A stretch of DNA of 20,402 nt from Lichenicola sp964245345. GTDB lineage: Bacteria; Pseudomonadota; Alphaproteobacteria; Acetobacterales; Acetobacteraceae. The position numbers and the translations under genes were made by a program. Numbering within the stretch: position 1 is the first letter of the stretch; the number at the start of each line of letters is the position of its first letter. The notes below the pieces were generated by a model. It had not been told where the DNA came from and did no database searches. It saw only the letters and a list, made by a program, of their open reading frames with translations. Shown in pieces: positions 8,570 to 15,993 of this stretch. Location: NCBI GenBank assembly GCA_964245345.1, contig CAXTMS010000040.1, positions 1 to 20,402 of the forward strand, written 5' to 3'.

Positions 8570-9466
8570 CTACTCGACGATGATACGTGCTCCCGTTACC
8601 CCGGCGCGACGGGCCTGGTCCAGAGCGGCATCCGCGTCGGAAGTTCGCTGGAACGGTCCTTCCCGAACAAAATAGACCATCTGACGTCCCTGCCCTTCGC
8701 TTCTGACGGATCCCCCAAGCTGCGTCGCGATCCGGTCCGCATAGCCACGCTGGCCGAACTGGCCCCCATCGATCCACAGCGCACCGGGATCGGACGGACC
8801 CTGTTGCACGACAGGCGGCAGGCGATCGTCGGCACCGGCCGCGTCCGCTACGGCAGCCGGCCGGTGCGTTGGAGCGGTGTTCAGAAAGGCGGCATCACGG
8901 CCCGGCGTCGAGAGCGATTGCTCCTGCACGCTTTCCACCGGCGCGGCCGTGATCTCCAGACGTGGGCTGCCACTGACTCCTTCGGACGCTGCCTGGCTGC
9001 GGGCAGGGTCGAGGCTGATCTCGACGCGGACCGGCACGCCAGGAGATAGTCCGAGAAGCGAGGCTGCACGAGGGGTCAAGCCTAGCAGCCGTCCTTGTTG
9101 CGTGGGCCCACGGTGGTTCACCCGCACGAGGGCCGTCCGGCCGTTCTCGAGGTTCCTGACCGTGATGACGCAGGGAAGCTGCAGGGTTTGATGCGCGGCC
9201 GCCATCGCGCTCGGATCGAACCGCTCGCCGTCGGTGGTGAGTCCGCCCGAAGGCGTCGGCATGACGATGGCAAGGCCAGTCGCATGGTAGTGGAGCTGTT
9301 CTCTCGGATAGAACCAAGCGTTATCCATCCCCTGCCAGGCCGCGCCTACGACGTAATGCGGATGGGGAACCAGGCTCGGCAGCTCCTGCCGACGATGGCA
9401 GCCCGACATGGAGGTCAACAGGCCAAGAAGGACAAGACTGCAGCCAGATTTCCTCGATCGGGTCAC
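8570..9466 (-). CDS. rlpA: RlpA-like septal ring lipoprotein with SPOR domain
   Basis: The 298-residue protein has an N-terminal hydrophobic segment ending in MSGC (20-23), a plausible lipobox, so it is probably a lipoprotein. A double-psi beta-barrel (RlpA) domain covers about 62-150: TTDGERFD with E81 and D84, AAAHQTL with H92, then VRVNHRGP. A C-terminal SPOR domain (about 228-298) would bind denuded septal peptidoglycan. Known of the family: Pseudomonas RlpA is a lytic transglycosylase acting on glycan strands lacking stem peptides. Oddity: the usual VNDRGP is VNHRGP, with His118 where the conserved Asp sits, and the usual ASYYG-like segment reads AIVMPTPS. Activity may be reduced or lost. 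The start is GTG, overlapping the mltB stop by 4 bp. Confidence 0.85.
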   Translation of the reverse strand: MTRSRKSGCSLVLLGLLTSMSGCHRRQELPSLVPHPHYVVGAAWQGMDNAWFYPREQLHYHATGLAIVMPTPSGGLTTDGERFDPSAMAAAHQTLQLPCVITVRNLENGRTALVRVNHRGPTQQGRLLGLTPRAASLLGLSPGVPVRVEISLDPARSQAASEGVSGSPRLEITAAPVESVQEQSLSTPGRDAAFLNTAPTHRPAAVADAAGADDRLPPVVQQGPSDPGALWIDGGQFGQRGYADRIATQLGGSVRSEGQGRQMVYFVREGPFQRTSDADAALDQARRAGVTGARIIVE

Positions 9467-10470
9467 GCCGCGGCGTTGCCGATGAGCCCGACCGCCAGGG
9501 CATAGAAATCCGACGGGTTGTAGCGCCGGATCACGTTGAAATTCGGGTACACCATGAAGGCGTCCCCGCCGGCACCATCGGGCAGCAGCAGGGCGCCGTT
9601 CACGTCACCCTGGGAGAACCGCGCGCCATCCTGCCTGCGCACTCCTGCCTCGGTCCAGGACTCAAGGGACCGCATCATCTGCCGCCCGGCGAGGGACGGC
9701 GCGATCGGACGGGTCAGCGTGACCGGCTGGCCCCACGGCGCGCCATCCGTCCAGCCGCACCGGGCGAGGTAATTGGCGATCGACGCGAACACGTCGGCCT
9801 TGTCGGTCCAGATGTCCCGGTGGCCGTCGCCGCGGTAGTCGACCGCATAGCGCAGGTAGGAACTCGGCATGAACTGCGGCTGGCCCATGGCGCCAGCATA
9901 GCTACCCAACATCGATCCGGGTGCCACGTCGCCGTTGCCCAGGATACGCAGGGCGTTCATTAACTCGGCGCGAAAGAAGCTGGCCCGGCGGCCGTCATAG
10001 GCGAGCGTTGCCAGGGCATCCACCACGTTGAAGGAGCCGATGCGGGTGCCGAAGTTCGACTCAAGGCCCCAGATCCCGATCACCACACGTGGGTCGACGT
10101 GGTAGCGACGCCAGATATCGGTCAGGAGGGACAGGTTGTCGCGATAGGATTCGGCTGCGCCCTGTTCGCGCGCTGGCGAGATCACCCGGTTCCGGTATTG
10201 TGCCCAGCTAAGGGTGAATTCCGGCTGGTGCCGATCCAGCTGAAGGACATGCGCGTTAGGCTCCTCCAACGCCAAGGCCGCGTCCAGCACTGACGCGGGA
10301 ACGCCTTGTTGCAGGGCTTCGGCTCGAACCTGATGCAGGAACTTGGCGTAGCTGCCGTCTCCCCTGCGCGAGATCGGTCCGGAGGCGCGCGCCGCTGTCG
10401 GTTGCAGCCCAAGAGCGGTCGAGAGACCGGCTGATGCGATGGCGAAGGTCAGGCTGCGGCGCGTAGTCAT
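9463..10470 (-). CDS. mltB: Lytic murein transglycosylase (MltB family)
   Basis: This periplasmic enzyme cleaves the glycan strand to form 1,6-anhydro-MurNAc ends. The MltB signature is clear: catalytic E137 in IWGLESNFG, then AGAMGQPQFMPSSYLRYAVD (192-211), then DIWTDKADVFASIANYL. The chosen ATG gives 335 residues with a signal peptide (MTTRRSLTFAIASAGLSTA..., likely cleavage after ARA). The twin arginines could mean Tat export. The open frame extends upstream to 10830 but has no similarity there and would cross the asmA region. No strong ribosome binding site lies directly before this ATG, so the start is the least certain point. It is the first gene of the eight-gene minus-strand array. 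Confidence 0.93.
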   Translation of the reverse strand: MTTRRSLTFAIASAGLSTALGLQPTAARASGPISRRGDGSYAKFLHQVRAEALQQGVPASVLDAALALEEPNAHVLQLDRHQPEFTLSWAQYRNRVISPAREQGAAESYRDNLSLLTDIWRRYHVDPRVVIGIWGLESNFGTRIGSFNVVDALATLAYDGRRASFFRAELMNALRILGNGDVAPGSMLGSYAGAMGQPQFMPSSYLRYAVDYRGDGHRDIWTDKADVFASIANYLARCGWTDGAPWGQPVTLTRPIAPSLAGRQMMRSLESWTEAGVRRQDGARFSQGDVNGALLLPDGAGGDAFMVYPNFNVIRRYNPSDFYALAVGLIGNAAA

Positions 10471-10659
10471 GGCGAAAGCTGTGCCATAAGCTCCCGACCG
10501 GAACAACGCATCTAGATGGCATTGCATCCTAATCGCAACTGGAGGATGAATAGGCCGATCCTTCGTTAGGCGGTGCTGTGGCGGACGTCCGTGATCCGCA
10601 ACCGGCCGATCAACCAGACGTTGCCGCAGCGAACGGAGCGAGGCAGAGCGGTGGAGCAG
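10471..10659. promoter_or_regulatory. Divergent promoter region between mltB operon and asmA-like gene
   Basis: This 189-bp gap separates two genes transcribed away from each other, so it should hold the promoter of the minus-strand mltB-to-MBL array and one for the plus-strand asmA-like gene. No -35/-10 pair matched well enough to place either one. The asmA-side ribosome binding site may be GGAGCGAGG at 10635-10643. Confidence 0.4.
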
Positions 10660-12657
10660 ATGGCAGCAACGACACGCCGAGGCAAGAGGCGCGGCGTGAT
10701 CGCGGTCGGCATCGCGATCCTGCTCATCATCCTCCTTATCATCTTCTGGAACTGGGACTGGTTCATCCCGCTGGTTGAACGGCAGTCGAGCGCGACGCTT
10801 GGTAGAAAGGTGACGCTGGAACATCTCCATGTCCGTCTAGGTCGCATCACCCGGATCGTCGCGGACGACGTCACCGTCGCCGGCACTGATGCCTTTCCGC
10901 ATCCGCTCGCGACGACCCAGCATCTAACGATCTGGGTTGATGTCCTTCCTCTGCTTCGCCACTCCCAGATCGTGCTCCATCTGATCGACCTCGATCATCC
11001 CGTTATTGACGCGTCCGCGAAGGCAGACGGAACCAACAATTGGACTCTGGGCTCGACAGGTTCCACCAAAACAAAAACAGGCAAGTCAAGCCCGCTGACC
11101 ATCGGAGTGCTGCAGATCGAGAATGGTCAGATCCATGTCAACGATGTCCCGCTGAAGGCTGACTTCAACATAAATGTCGCCACCCGCAACACCCCGAATG
11201 CGGCAAACTGGCCGGTTCCGACAGATCAGGGTCAGATCGTAGCCGACGCCAAGGGAACCTATGCCAGACAGCCGATCATCGGCCGCTTTGTTGGCGGGGC
11301 CATTTTGTCACTTCGGGACAAGGAGAAGCCGTATCCGATTGATCTCAGGGTGGCGAACGGTCCGACCCACGTTTCCTTGGTGGGAACCATCGAGCAGCCC
11401 CTCACCTTCGGCGGCGCTCGTCTCAAGCTAGTTTTCGCTGGCCCGGACATGTCGCTGTTGTTTCCGTTGACCGGTGTGCCGATACCCCAAACCCCTCCTT
11501 ACAGCGTTCAGGGCAACCTCGACTATGCGAAGCAGCGGATTTCCTTCCGTGACTTCGAAGGGCGCGTCGGCTCAAGTGATCTCGGCGGCACCATTACTGT
11601 TCTTCCCGCTCATGTTCCGACCGTGGATGCAACCCTGAACTCCCACAGGGTCGATCTAGCCGACCTTGGAGGCTTCATTGGATCGAAGCCGGGACGTGAA
11701 CACGAGGCGAAGGGCGCACCCGCCGGCAACGAGAAGACCGTCAACCGAGCCAGCGGCGATGTCCTGCCGACGACGCCGTTCAACATGCCGAAGATCCGCG
11801 CCGCCAACGTGCACCTGTCCTACAAGGGCGAGCATATCGAGAACCCGAACCTGCCGTTGGACAACATCGTCGCCAGGCTGGACATCCAGGATGGCACGAT
11901 CGACATGAAGCAACTGGATTTCGCGGTTGGAACGGGACAGATCTTCAGCAATGTCCTCATGGATCCGTCCGGTAAGACGTTGCACACTCGTGCTCATGTC
12001 GATTTCCACCGCATCGACTTGACCCGGGTGATGCAGGCCACCCACGCGTTTCACGGGCAAGGTGTGATCGGGGGCCAGGCAAACCTGACAACCGATGGCG
12101 CGTCCATCGCAACCATGTTGGGCAATGGCTCCGGCGGCTTGACCCTGGTGATGTCTGGCGGAGGAGACATCAGTGCCTTGCTTCCCGATATCGCAGGCCT
12201 GGAGTTCGGAAACGCCATCCTGTCGGCACTTGGCATGCCCAACCGCGCGCAGGTTCAATGCTTCGTCGCCGACATGCCCTTGAAGGACGGTATCCTGTCC
12301 ACTCAGACCTTTCTGCTCCAGACCACCGAAGCCAGAACCGTTGGACGAGGCACCATAGACTTCCGAAATCAGACCATGGACTACAGTCTGACGACGCGTT
12401 CCACCCATTTCAGCATCGGGTCTCTGCCGGGACCGATCAACATCACGGGCAAGCTTGGCAAGCCGAGCATCTCTCCAGGAGCCGAGGTCGTGGCCAGAGC
12501 CGGAACCGCAACTGGACTCGGCATTCTGCTACCGCCTCTGGCGTTGCTCCCGACGATCCAGTTCGGAGTTGGTGAAGCCGGCGCGTGCCAGGCGGCTTTG
12601 ACCGAAATGCGGGACCATCCGGCGGCGCCTCCGACCCGTCGCCACCGTGCTAGATGA
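10660..12657 (+). CDS. AsmA family protein
   Basis: The protein is 665 residues from the chosen ATG. It has a basic N-terminus (TTRRGKRRG), one transmembrane helix at about 12-30, then the AsmA N-terminal pattern (LVERQSSATLGRKVTLEHLHVRL), and a long beta-rich periplasmic body. The C-terminal part has the AsmA_2-like segment GRGTIDFRNQTMDYSLTTR, followed by ITGKLGKPSISPG. Known of the family: AsmA/YhdP-type proteins are inner-membrane-anchored chains thought to move or limit phospholipids toward the outer membrane. An in-frame GTG at 10651 has a better-placed Shine-Dalgarno and could be the real start, adding three residues. Reading frames further upstream (10573) show no similarity. It lies divergent from mltB; a gap of 177 bp separates it from the DedA gene. 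Confidence 0.85.
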   Translation: MAATTRRGKRRGVIAVGIAILLIILLIIFWNWDWFIPLVERQSSATLGRKVTLEHLHVRLGRITRIVADDVTVAGTDAFPHPLATTQHLTIWVDVLPLLRHSQIVLHLIDLDHPVIDASAKADGTNNWTLGSTGSTKTKTGKSSPLTIGVLQIENGQIHVNDVPLKADFNINVATRNTPNAANWPVPTDQGQIVADAKGTYARQPIIGRFVGGAILSLRDKEKPYPIDLRVANGPTHVSLVGTIEQPLTFGGARLKLVFAGPDMSLLFPLTGVPIPQTPPYSVQGNLDYAKQRISFRDFEGRVGSSDLGGTITVLPAHVPTVDATLNSHRVDLADLGGFIGSKPGREHEAKGAPAGNEKTVNRASGDVLPTTPFNMPKIRAANVHLSYKGEHIENPNLPLDNIVARLDIQDGTIDMKQLDFAVGTGQIFSNVLMDPSGKTLHTRAHVDFHRIDLTRVMQATHAFHGQGVIGGQANLTTDGASIATMLGNGSGGLTLVMSGGGDISALLPDIAGLEFGNAILSALGMPNRAQVQCFVADMPLKDGILSTQTFLLQTTEARTVGRGTIDFRNQTMDYSLTTRSTHFSIGSLPGPINITGKLGKPSISPGAEVVARAGTATGLGILLPPLALLPTIQFGVGEAGACQAALTEMRDHPAAPPTRRHRAR

Positions 12658-12701
12658 CGTTCACTCCGTAGTTCGATCTCCAGAAATAGCTGATCTGACA
12701 C

Positions 12702-12749
12702 GACGCGGAAGACGCGTCACTGCGTTCGGGCCTTGTCTGACGGCAAGGC
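12702..12749. other. Two tandem hairpins after the asmA-like gene
   Basis: Hairpin 1 is GACGCG, loop GAAGA, CGCGTC (12702-12718), a perfect 6-bp stem. Hairpin 2 (12730-12749) is GCCTTGTC, loop TGAC, GGCAAGGC, an 8-bp stem with one G-T pair. They lie 45-92 bp after the asmA-like stop and about 85 bp before the DedA start. Neither is followed by a T-tract, so they are not classic intrinsic terminators; a Rho-assisted end, mRNA 3' protection or a leader structure for the next transcript are all possible. Confidence 0.35.
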
Positions 12750-12834
12750 ATCAGTCATAGCCGTGCGAGTGGCCTGGAGATCCGGTTAAGTGCCAGTTGT
12801 TCACGTAGTGCCGGCTGCCCGGTTCAGGTAGACA

Positions 12835-13413
12835 ATGTTCTCGCTGTCCGTCTCCGGCCTGTTCAAGGCAGCTGGCGTCCATCCTCTCCTTCAGAGCCTT
12901 GCCATCATTAGCGGGACCTTCATCCTGGAGGATGCCGCTACCGTTCTGGCGGCAATGCAAACACAGGATGGGAGAATCAGCACGGCTCTGGCGCTGGGAT
13001 CCCTTTACGTCGGGATCGTTGCCGGTGATCTTGGTCTTTATGGTCTCGGCCGTCTCGCTACGCTGTCTAGCCGCTTGAAGCGTCTTCTACCTGCTGGACG
13101 ACGCCTCAGAAGCCGGCAGTGGGTGGAGCATCGTGTATTCCGCGTAGTCTTCATCAGCAGGTTCATTCCAGGCGCCCGGCTGCCGACCTACACAAGCTGC
13201 GGCTACCTCCACGCGAGCTTCAGCCGCTTCGCCCTGGCAGCGGTCACCGCCACCTCGATCTGGACTACCCTGCTGTTTCTGGTGTCGCGGCACGTTGGTC
13301 AGTTCCTGATCAGCCACCTTGGTGCATGGCGCTGGTTTGGCGCGGTCATGTTTGCCGTCGTGATCGTGCTGATGGGCCGCCTCGTCGCGCGCTTTCAGGG
13401 AGAGCCGGAATGA
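12835..13413 (+). CDS. DedA family (VTT domain) membrane protein
   Basis: The 192-residue integral membrane protein has several hydrophobic helices. Conserved DedA features are E32-D33 in the first re-entrant region, GDLGLYGLGR (64-73), and SRFIPGARLPTY (108-119), the F/I-P-G-x-R motif. Known of the family: inner-membrane proteins now implicated in flipping undecaprenyl phosphate and other lipids, and in envelope homeostasis and polymyxin resistance. The start ATG follows AGGTAG. The stop overlaps the next ATG (ATGA, 13410-13413), so it is translationally coupled to the ATP-grasp gene. This coupling suggests the two proteins act on one membrane substrate. Confidence 0.9.
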   Translation: MFSLSVSGLFKAAGVHPLLQSLAIISGTFILEDAATVLAAMQTQDGRISTALALGSLYVGIVAGDLGLYGLGRLATLSSRLKRLLPAGRRLRSRQWVEHRVFRVVFISRFIPGARLPTYTSCGYLHASFSRFALAAVTATSIWTTLLFLVSRHVGQFLISHLGAWRWFGAVMFAVVIVLMGRLVARFQGEPE

Positions 13414-14489
13414 CTACGTTGGCCACATCGACACGGATCACCCGGCCGACGTCGATCTCATCCTTCGAGTTCTGGCCGAGCTGGCTGTTCTACATCCCCG
13501 TAGTTGTCTTTTGGATTCTGATGGGCATTCGCTATCGCAGCTTCAGCCTGCCCACGGCGGCCAATCCCAGGGTGGAGACTGGCGGTCTGTGCGGCGAACG
13601 CAAGACTACGGTTCTTGATCAGGCAGGGGCGGAGGCTATCGATTGGATTGCGCCCTACATCGTGGTGACGACGGGTGTGGACGATCAAGCCCGAACGCTT
13701 CAGGCCATGGCGCGTGCCGGGCTGTCGATGCCGGTCGTGGTGAAACCCAACATCGGCTGCAACGGAACCGGTGTGAGGCTGGTTGAGACAGAAGCTGCGC
13801 TTGAAGCGACCTTGGCGGCATTTCCGAGAGCCGTGGAGCTTGTCGTTCAGGAACTTGTTGTCCATGAGGGGGAAGCCGGTATCTTCTACGTTCGCAATCC
13901 TGGTGCATCAAATGGCCGGATTACTTCACTAACGTTGAAAGAAGCCCCGATCATCGTTGGCGACGGCCGGTCTACCATTCGCTCCCTAGTTCTCGACGAT
14001 GAACGCTTCCGACACGTCCCTCATCTTTACCTGCCCCGGCTGAACGACCGCCTCAACGAGGTGCTGAAACAGGGAGAGCGCCTCAGGCTCGTTTTTGCAG
14101 GAAATCACTGCAAGGGCTCAATCTTCCTCGACGGCAGCCACGACATCACGCGCGCGTTGTCGTCCCGCGTCGATTCGATCATGAGAGCCTTTCCCGATTT
14201 CCATTTCGGCCGGCTGGATGTGCGTTTCGAAAGTCCAGCTGCCTTGCGAAGCGGTGACGGCTTTCGCATCATCGAGATCAACGGAGTGGGGTCGGAAGCC
14301 ACCCACATCTGGGATCCAGGCACCTCGTTGTGGGCGGCGTATCGTGACCAGTTCGAGCACTACAGGGTCGCCTTCGAGATCGGCGCCGAAATGAGGCGAC
14401 GCGGAGCCAAGCCCACGCCACTCCTTGAACTGCTTGCATCATGGCAACTGCAGCGCCGCTTGATGGCTCGTTACCCGTTGAACGACTAG
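13410..14489 (+). CDS. Membrane-anchored ATP-grasp (D-Ala-D-Ala ligase-like) enzyme
   Basis: The 359-residue protein has one N-terminal membrane helix at about 23-40, then ANPRVETGGLCGERK (51-65), then an ATP-grasp fold. Visible ATP-grasp features are VVKPNIG with K112, a Gly-rich loop (NGTGVR), a VVQELVVHEGEAGIFYVR segment, D270 in GRLDVR, and E289/N291 in IIEING, the Mg-binding E-x-N. Known of the superfamily: ATP-dependent ligation of a carboxylate to an amine or similar nucleophile through an acyl-phosphate. The real substrate is unknown; I recall similar proteins in other bacteria but no assigned function. The start has a good ribosome binding site (GGGAGAG, 13398-13404) and overlaps the DedA stop by 4 bp. 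The cytoplasmic or periplasmic side of the catalytic domain cannot be settled by eye; ATP use argues for cytoplasmic. Confidence 0.85.
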   Translation: MTTLATSTRITRPTSISSFEFWPSWLFYIPVVVFWILMGIRYRSFSLPTAANPRVETGGLCGERKTTVLDQAGAEAIDWIAPYIVVTTGVDDQARTLQAMARAGLSMPVVVKPNIGCNGTGVRLVETEAALEATLAAFPRAVELVVQELVVHEGEAGIFYVRNPGASNGRITSLTLKEAPIIVGDGRSTIRSLVLDDERFRHVPHLYLPRLNDRLNEVLKQGERLRLVFAGNHCKGSIFLDGSHDITRALSSRVDSIMRAFPDFHFGRLDVRFESPAALRSGDGFRIIEINGVGSEATHIWDPGTSLWAAYRDQFEHYRVAFEIGAEMRRRGAKPTPLLELLASWQLQRRLMARYPLND

Positions 14490-14516
14490 GCAATTCCGGT
14501 CCACGCCAAAACAGGC

Positions 14517-15023
14517 CTAGCTGCCGCAGCCGCTCCCCGCTCCAGCATTACCGAATATATACTGGCTGATCTGCTGCTCCAGGCTGGTCGCTTCACACGT
14601 ATCGGTCAGCGTTGCGTTAGATGACAACATCCGATGCGAACGACCGGGATCGACCATGAGCGCCGCGCCGGACGTAAGGCTGCTGCTTCCGATTGACAGC
14701 CTTGTGTCGACCGGAAGCTTCAACGCTCCGTCGAGTTGAAACGTCACGTCAGATGCCATGGTATGCTGGTTGAGGGCGACAGCCATCACCCGTCCCACCA
14801 CCACCCCTGCCAGGACCACGTCAGCGCCCTCATGTAAGCCGTTTGAAGACAGGAATGTGGCCTGAAGCTCATAGGCCGCTCCTTTCCTGCCTCCGCTCAG
14901 CTGGGCGGCATAGCCGTAGAAGCCGATGGCCAGACAAAGGACGACTGCGCTCGCCGCCGTGGCGGTGATGCCGTGCCGCCCTGGGGTAGTTGCGGTGGTC
15001 ATGGCTACGCCATACCCAGCCAT
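14517..15023 (-). CDS. mlaD: MlaD-family (MCE domain) lipid transport protein
   Basis: The 168-residue protein has a single transmembrane helix at about 21-40, then an MCE domain (about 50-125: YELQATFLSSNGLHEGADVVLAGVVVGRV..., LKLPVDTRLSIGSSSLTSGAALMVDPG). A tail follows that resembles MlaD (DTCEATSLEQQISQYIFG). Known role: inner-membrane-anchored hexameric ring that passes phospholipids between the MlaFEB transporter and the periplasmic carrier MlaC. No mlaE, mlaF, mlaB or mlaC is next to it; it is alone between two plus-strand genes. ATG at 15023 has GAGG nearby; an in-frame ATG at 15002 (161 residues) is also possible. The segment equivalent to the usual SGLLGEKYI reads SSLTSGAALMV. Confidence 0.8.
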   Translation of the reverse strand: MAGYGVAMTTATTPGRHGITATAASAVVLCLAIGFYGYAAQLSGGRKGAAYELQATFLSSNGLHEGADVVLAGVVVGRVMAVALNQHTMASDVTFQLDGALKLPVDTRLSIGSSSLTSGAALMVDPGRSHRMLSSNATLTDTCEATSLEQQISQYIFGNAGAGSGCGS

Positions 15024-15103
15024 GGCGCCTCAGGTCAACTGCAACGCCTTGTCGCCCTCGGGATTATGCGGCACCAGAGCCTGTCGCTTCGTCGGGACCT
15101 TCA
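15024..15103. promoter_or_regulatory. Divergent promoter gap between mlaD and uppP
   Basis: This 80-bp gap lies between divergently transcribed mlaD (minus) and uppP (plus), so both promoters must be here or inside the opposing genes. No confident -35/-10 elements were identified. Confidence 0.3.
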
Positions 15104-15949
15104 ATGACTACTATCCAGGCACTCGTGCTCGCCTTGCTTCAGGGGATCACCGAGCTCTTCCCGGTCAGCAGCCTTGGACACGCTGTGGTTGTTCCACGGC
15201 TGTTGCATTGGAGCCTGGACGAGCATGGGCTCACCTTCCTGCCGTTTCTCGTCATGCTTCATGTCGGCACCGCTGCGGCTCTGCTGCTATTCTTCTGGCG
15301 CGACTGGCTCGCGCTCGGCCGCGGTGCACTGGGAGCGGCCGGTCCGCTGCATGTCAAGGAAAGTCGCCACATTCTCGTTTTGATTATAGTTGCCACTATT
15401 CCAGCCGTTGTCGTCGGCTATGTCCTGGAAGGCCTCCTCCGCGATCTGTTCGGTACTCCGTCGATCGCTGCCTGCTTTCTGGTCGTAAACGGCCTCATCC
15501 TGATGGCGGCGGATCGGTTGCGAGCCAGGTTTCCGGAAGATGCCGATCGACCGATATCAAGCCTGACAATCATCGATGCCGTGTTCATCGGCGTTTGGCA
15601 ATGCACGGCATTCCTGCCTGGCATCTCCCGCTCCGGCGCCACGATGACCGGCGGCCTGCTGCGCGGCATAAGTCATCAGACGGCAGCCCGCTTTTCCTTT
15701 CTGATCGCCCTGCCGATCATCCTGGCTGCGACCGCATCCCAGGTCGTGAAACTTCACCACGCCCACATGGGCCTCCATGCGCTTCGTCCTGCCTTTCTTG
15801 GTGCACTGGTGGCTGCCGTAGCAGCATGGCTGAGCACGGCCTTCCTGATGCACTATTTTCGCAACCATGAATCGTGGGCCCTCCGCCCGTTCGCGATCTA
15901 CAGCATCGCTGCCGGCACGTTGAGCCTCGTCGCGTTTCGCTTCCTTTGA
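15104..15949 (+). CDS. uppP: Undecaprenyl-diphosphatase
   Basis: This integral membrane enzyme (BacA/UppP) removes one phosphate from undecaprenyl diphosphate to recycle the lipid carrier for peptidoglycan and surface glycans. The 281-residue protein shows the (E/Q)xxxE motif as Q13-G-I-T-E17, PVSSLGHAV with S22/S23/H26, and the second signature PGISRSGATM with R176, plus about eight hydrophobic helices. The start is set by MTTIQALVLALLQG, matching the family N-terminus; the open frame extends to 14990 but that stretch lacks similarity and overlaps mlaD. The SGNH hydrolase gene follows after 44 bp on the same strand. Extra copies of uppP often accompany surface-glycan loci or give bacitracin tolerance. 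Confidence 0.95.
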   Translation: MTTIQALVLALLQGITELFPVSSLGHAVVVPRLLHWSLDEHGLTFLPFLVMLHVGTAAALLLFFWRDWLALGRGALGAAGPLHVKESRHILVLIIVATIPAVVVGYVLEGLLRDLFGTPSIAACFLVVNGLILMAADRLRARFPEDADRPISSLTIIDAVFIGVWQCTAFLPGISRSGATMTGGLLRGISHQTAARFSFLIALPIILAATASQVVKLHHAHMGLHALRPAFLGALVAAVAAWLSTAFLMHYFRNHESWALRPFAIYSIAAGTLSLVAFRFL

Positions 15950-15993
15950 CCTTGAACGTCACGACAGTTGCTGGAGCACGAGGTGACAACGTA

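Noticed and set aside
14486..14520. CTAGGC...GCCTAG inverted repeat between the convergent ATP-grasp and mlaD genes, considered as a bidirectional terminator
   Set aside because: Only a 6-bp stem with a 23-nt loop and no T-tract, and it runs into both coding ends; not convincing.
14926..15870. 314-codon plus-strand frame overlapping uppP
   Set aside because: Out of phase with uppP, whose two signature motifs and start are clear; the alternative translation is Arg/Cys/Ser-rich and looks random.
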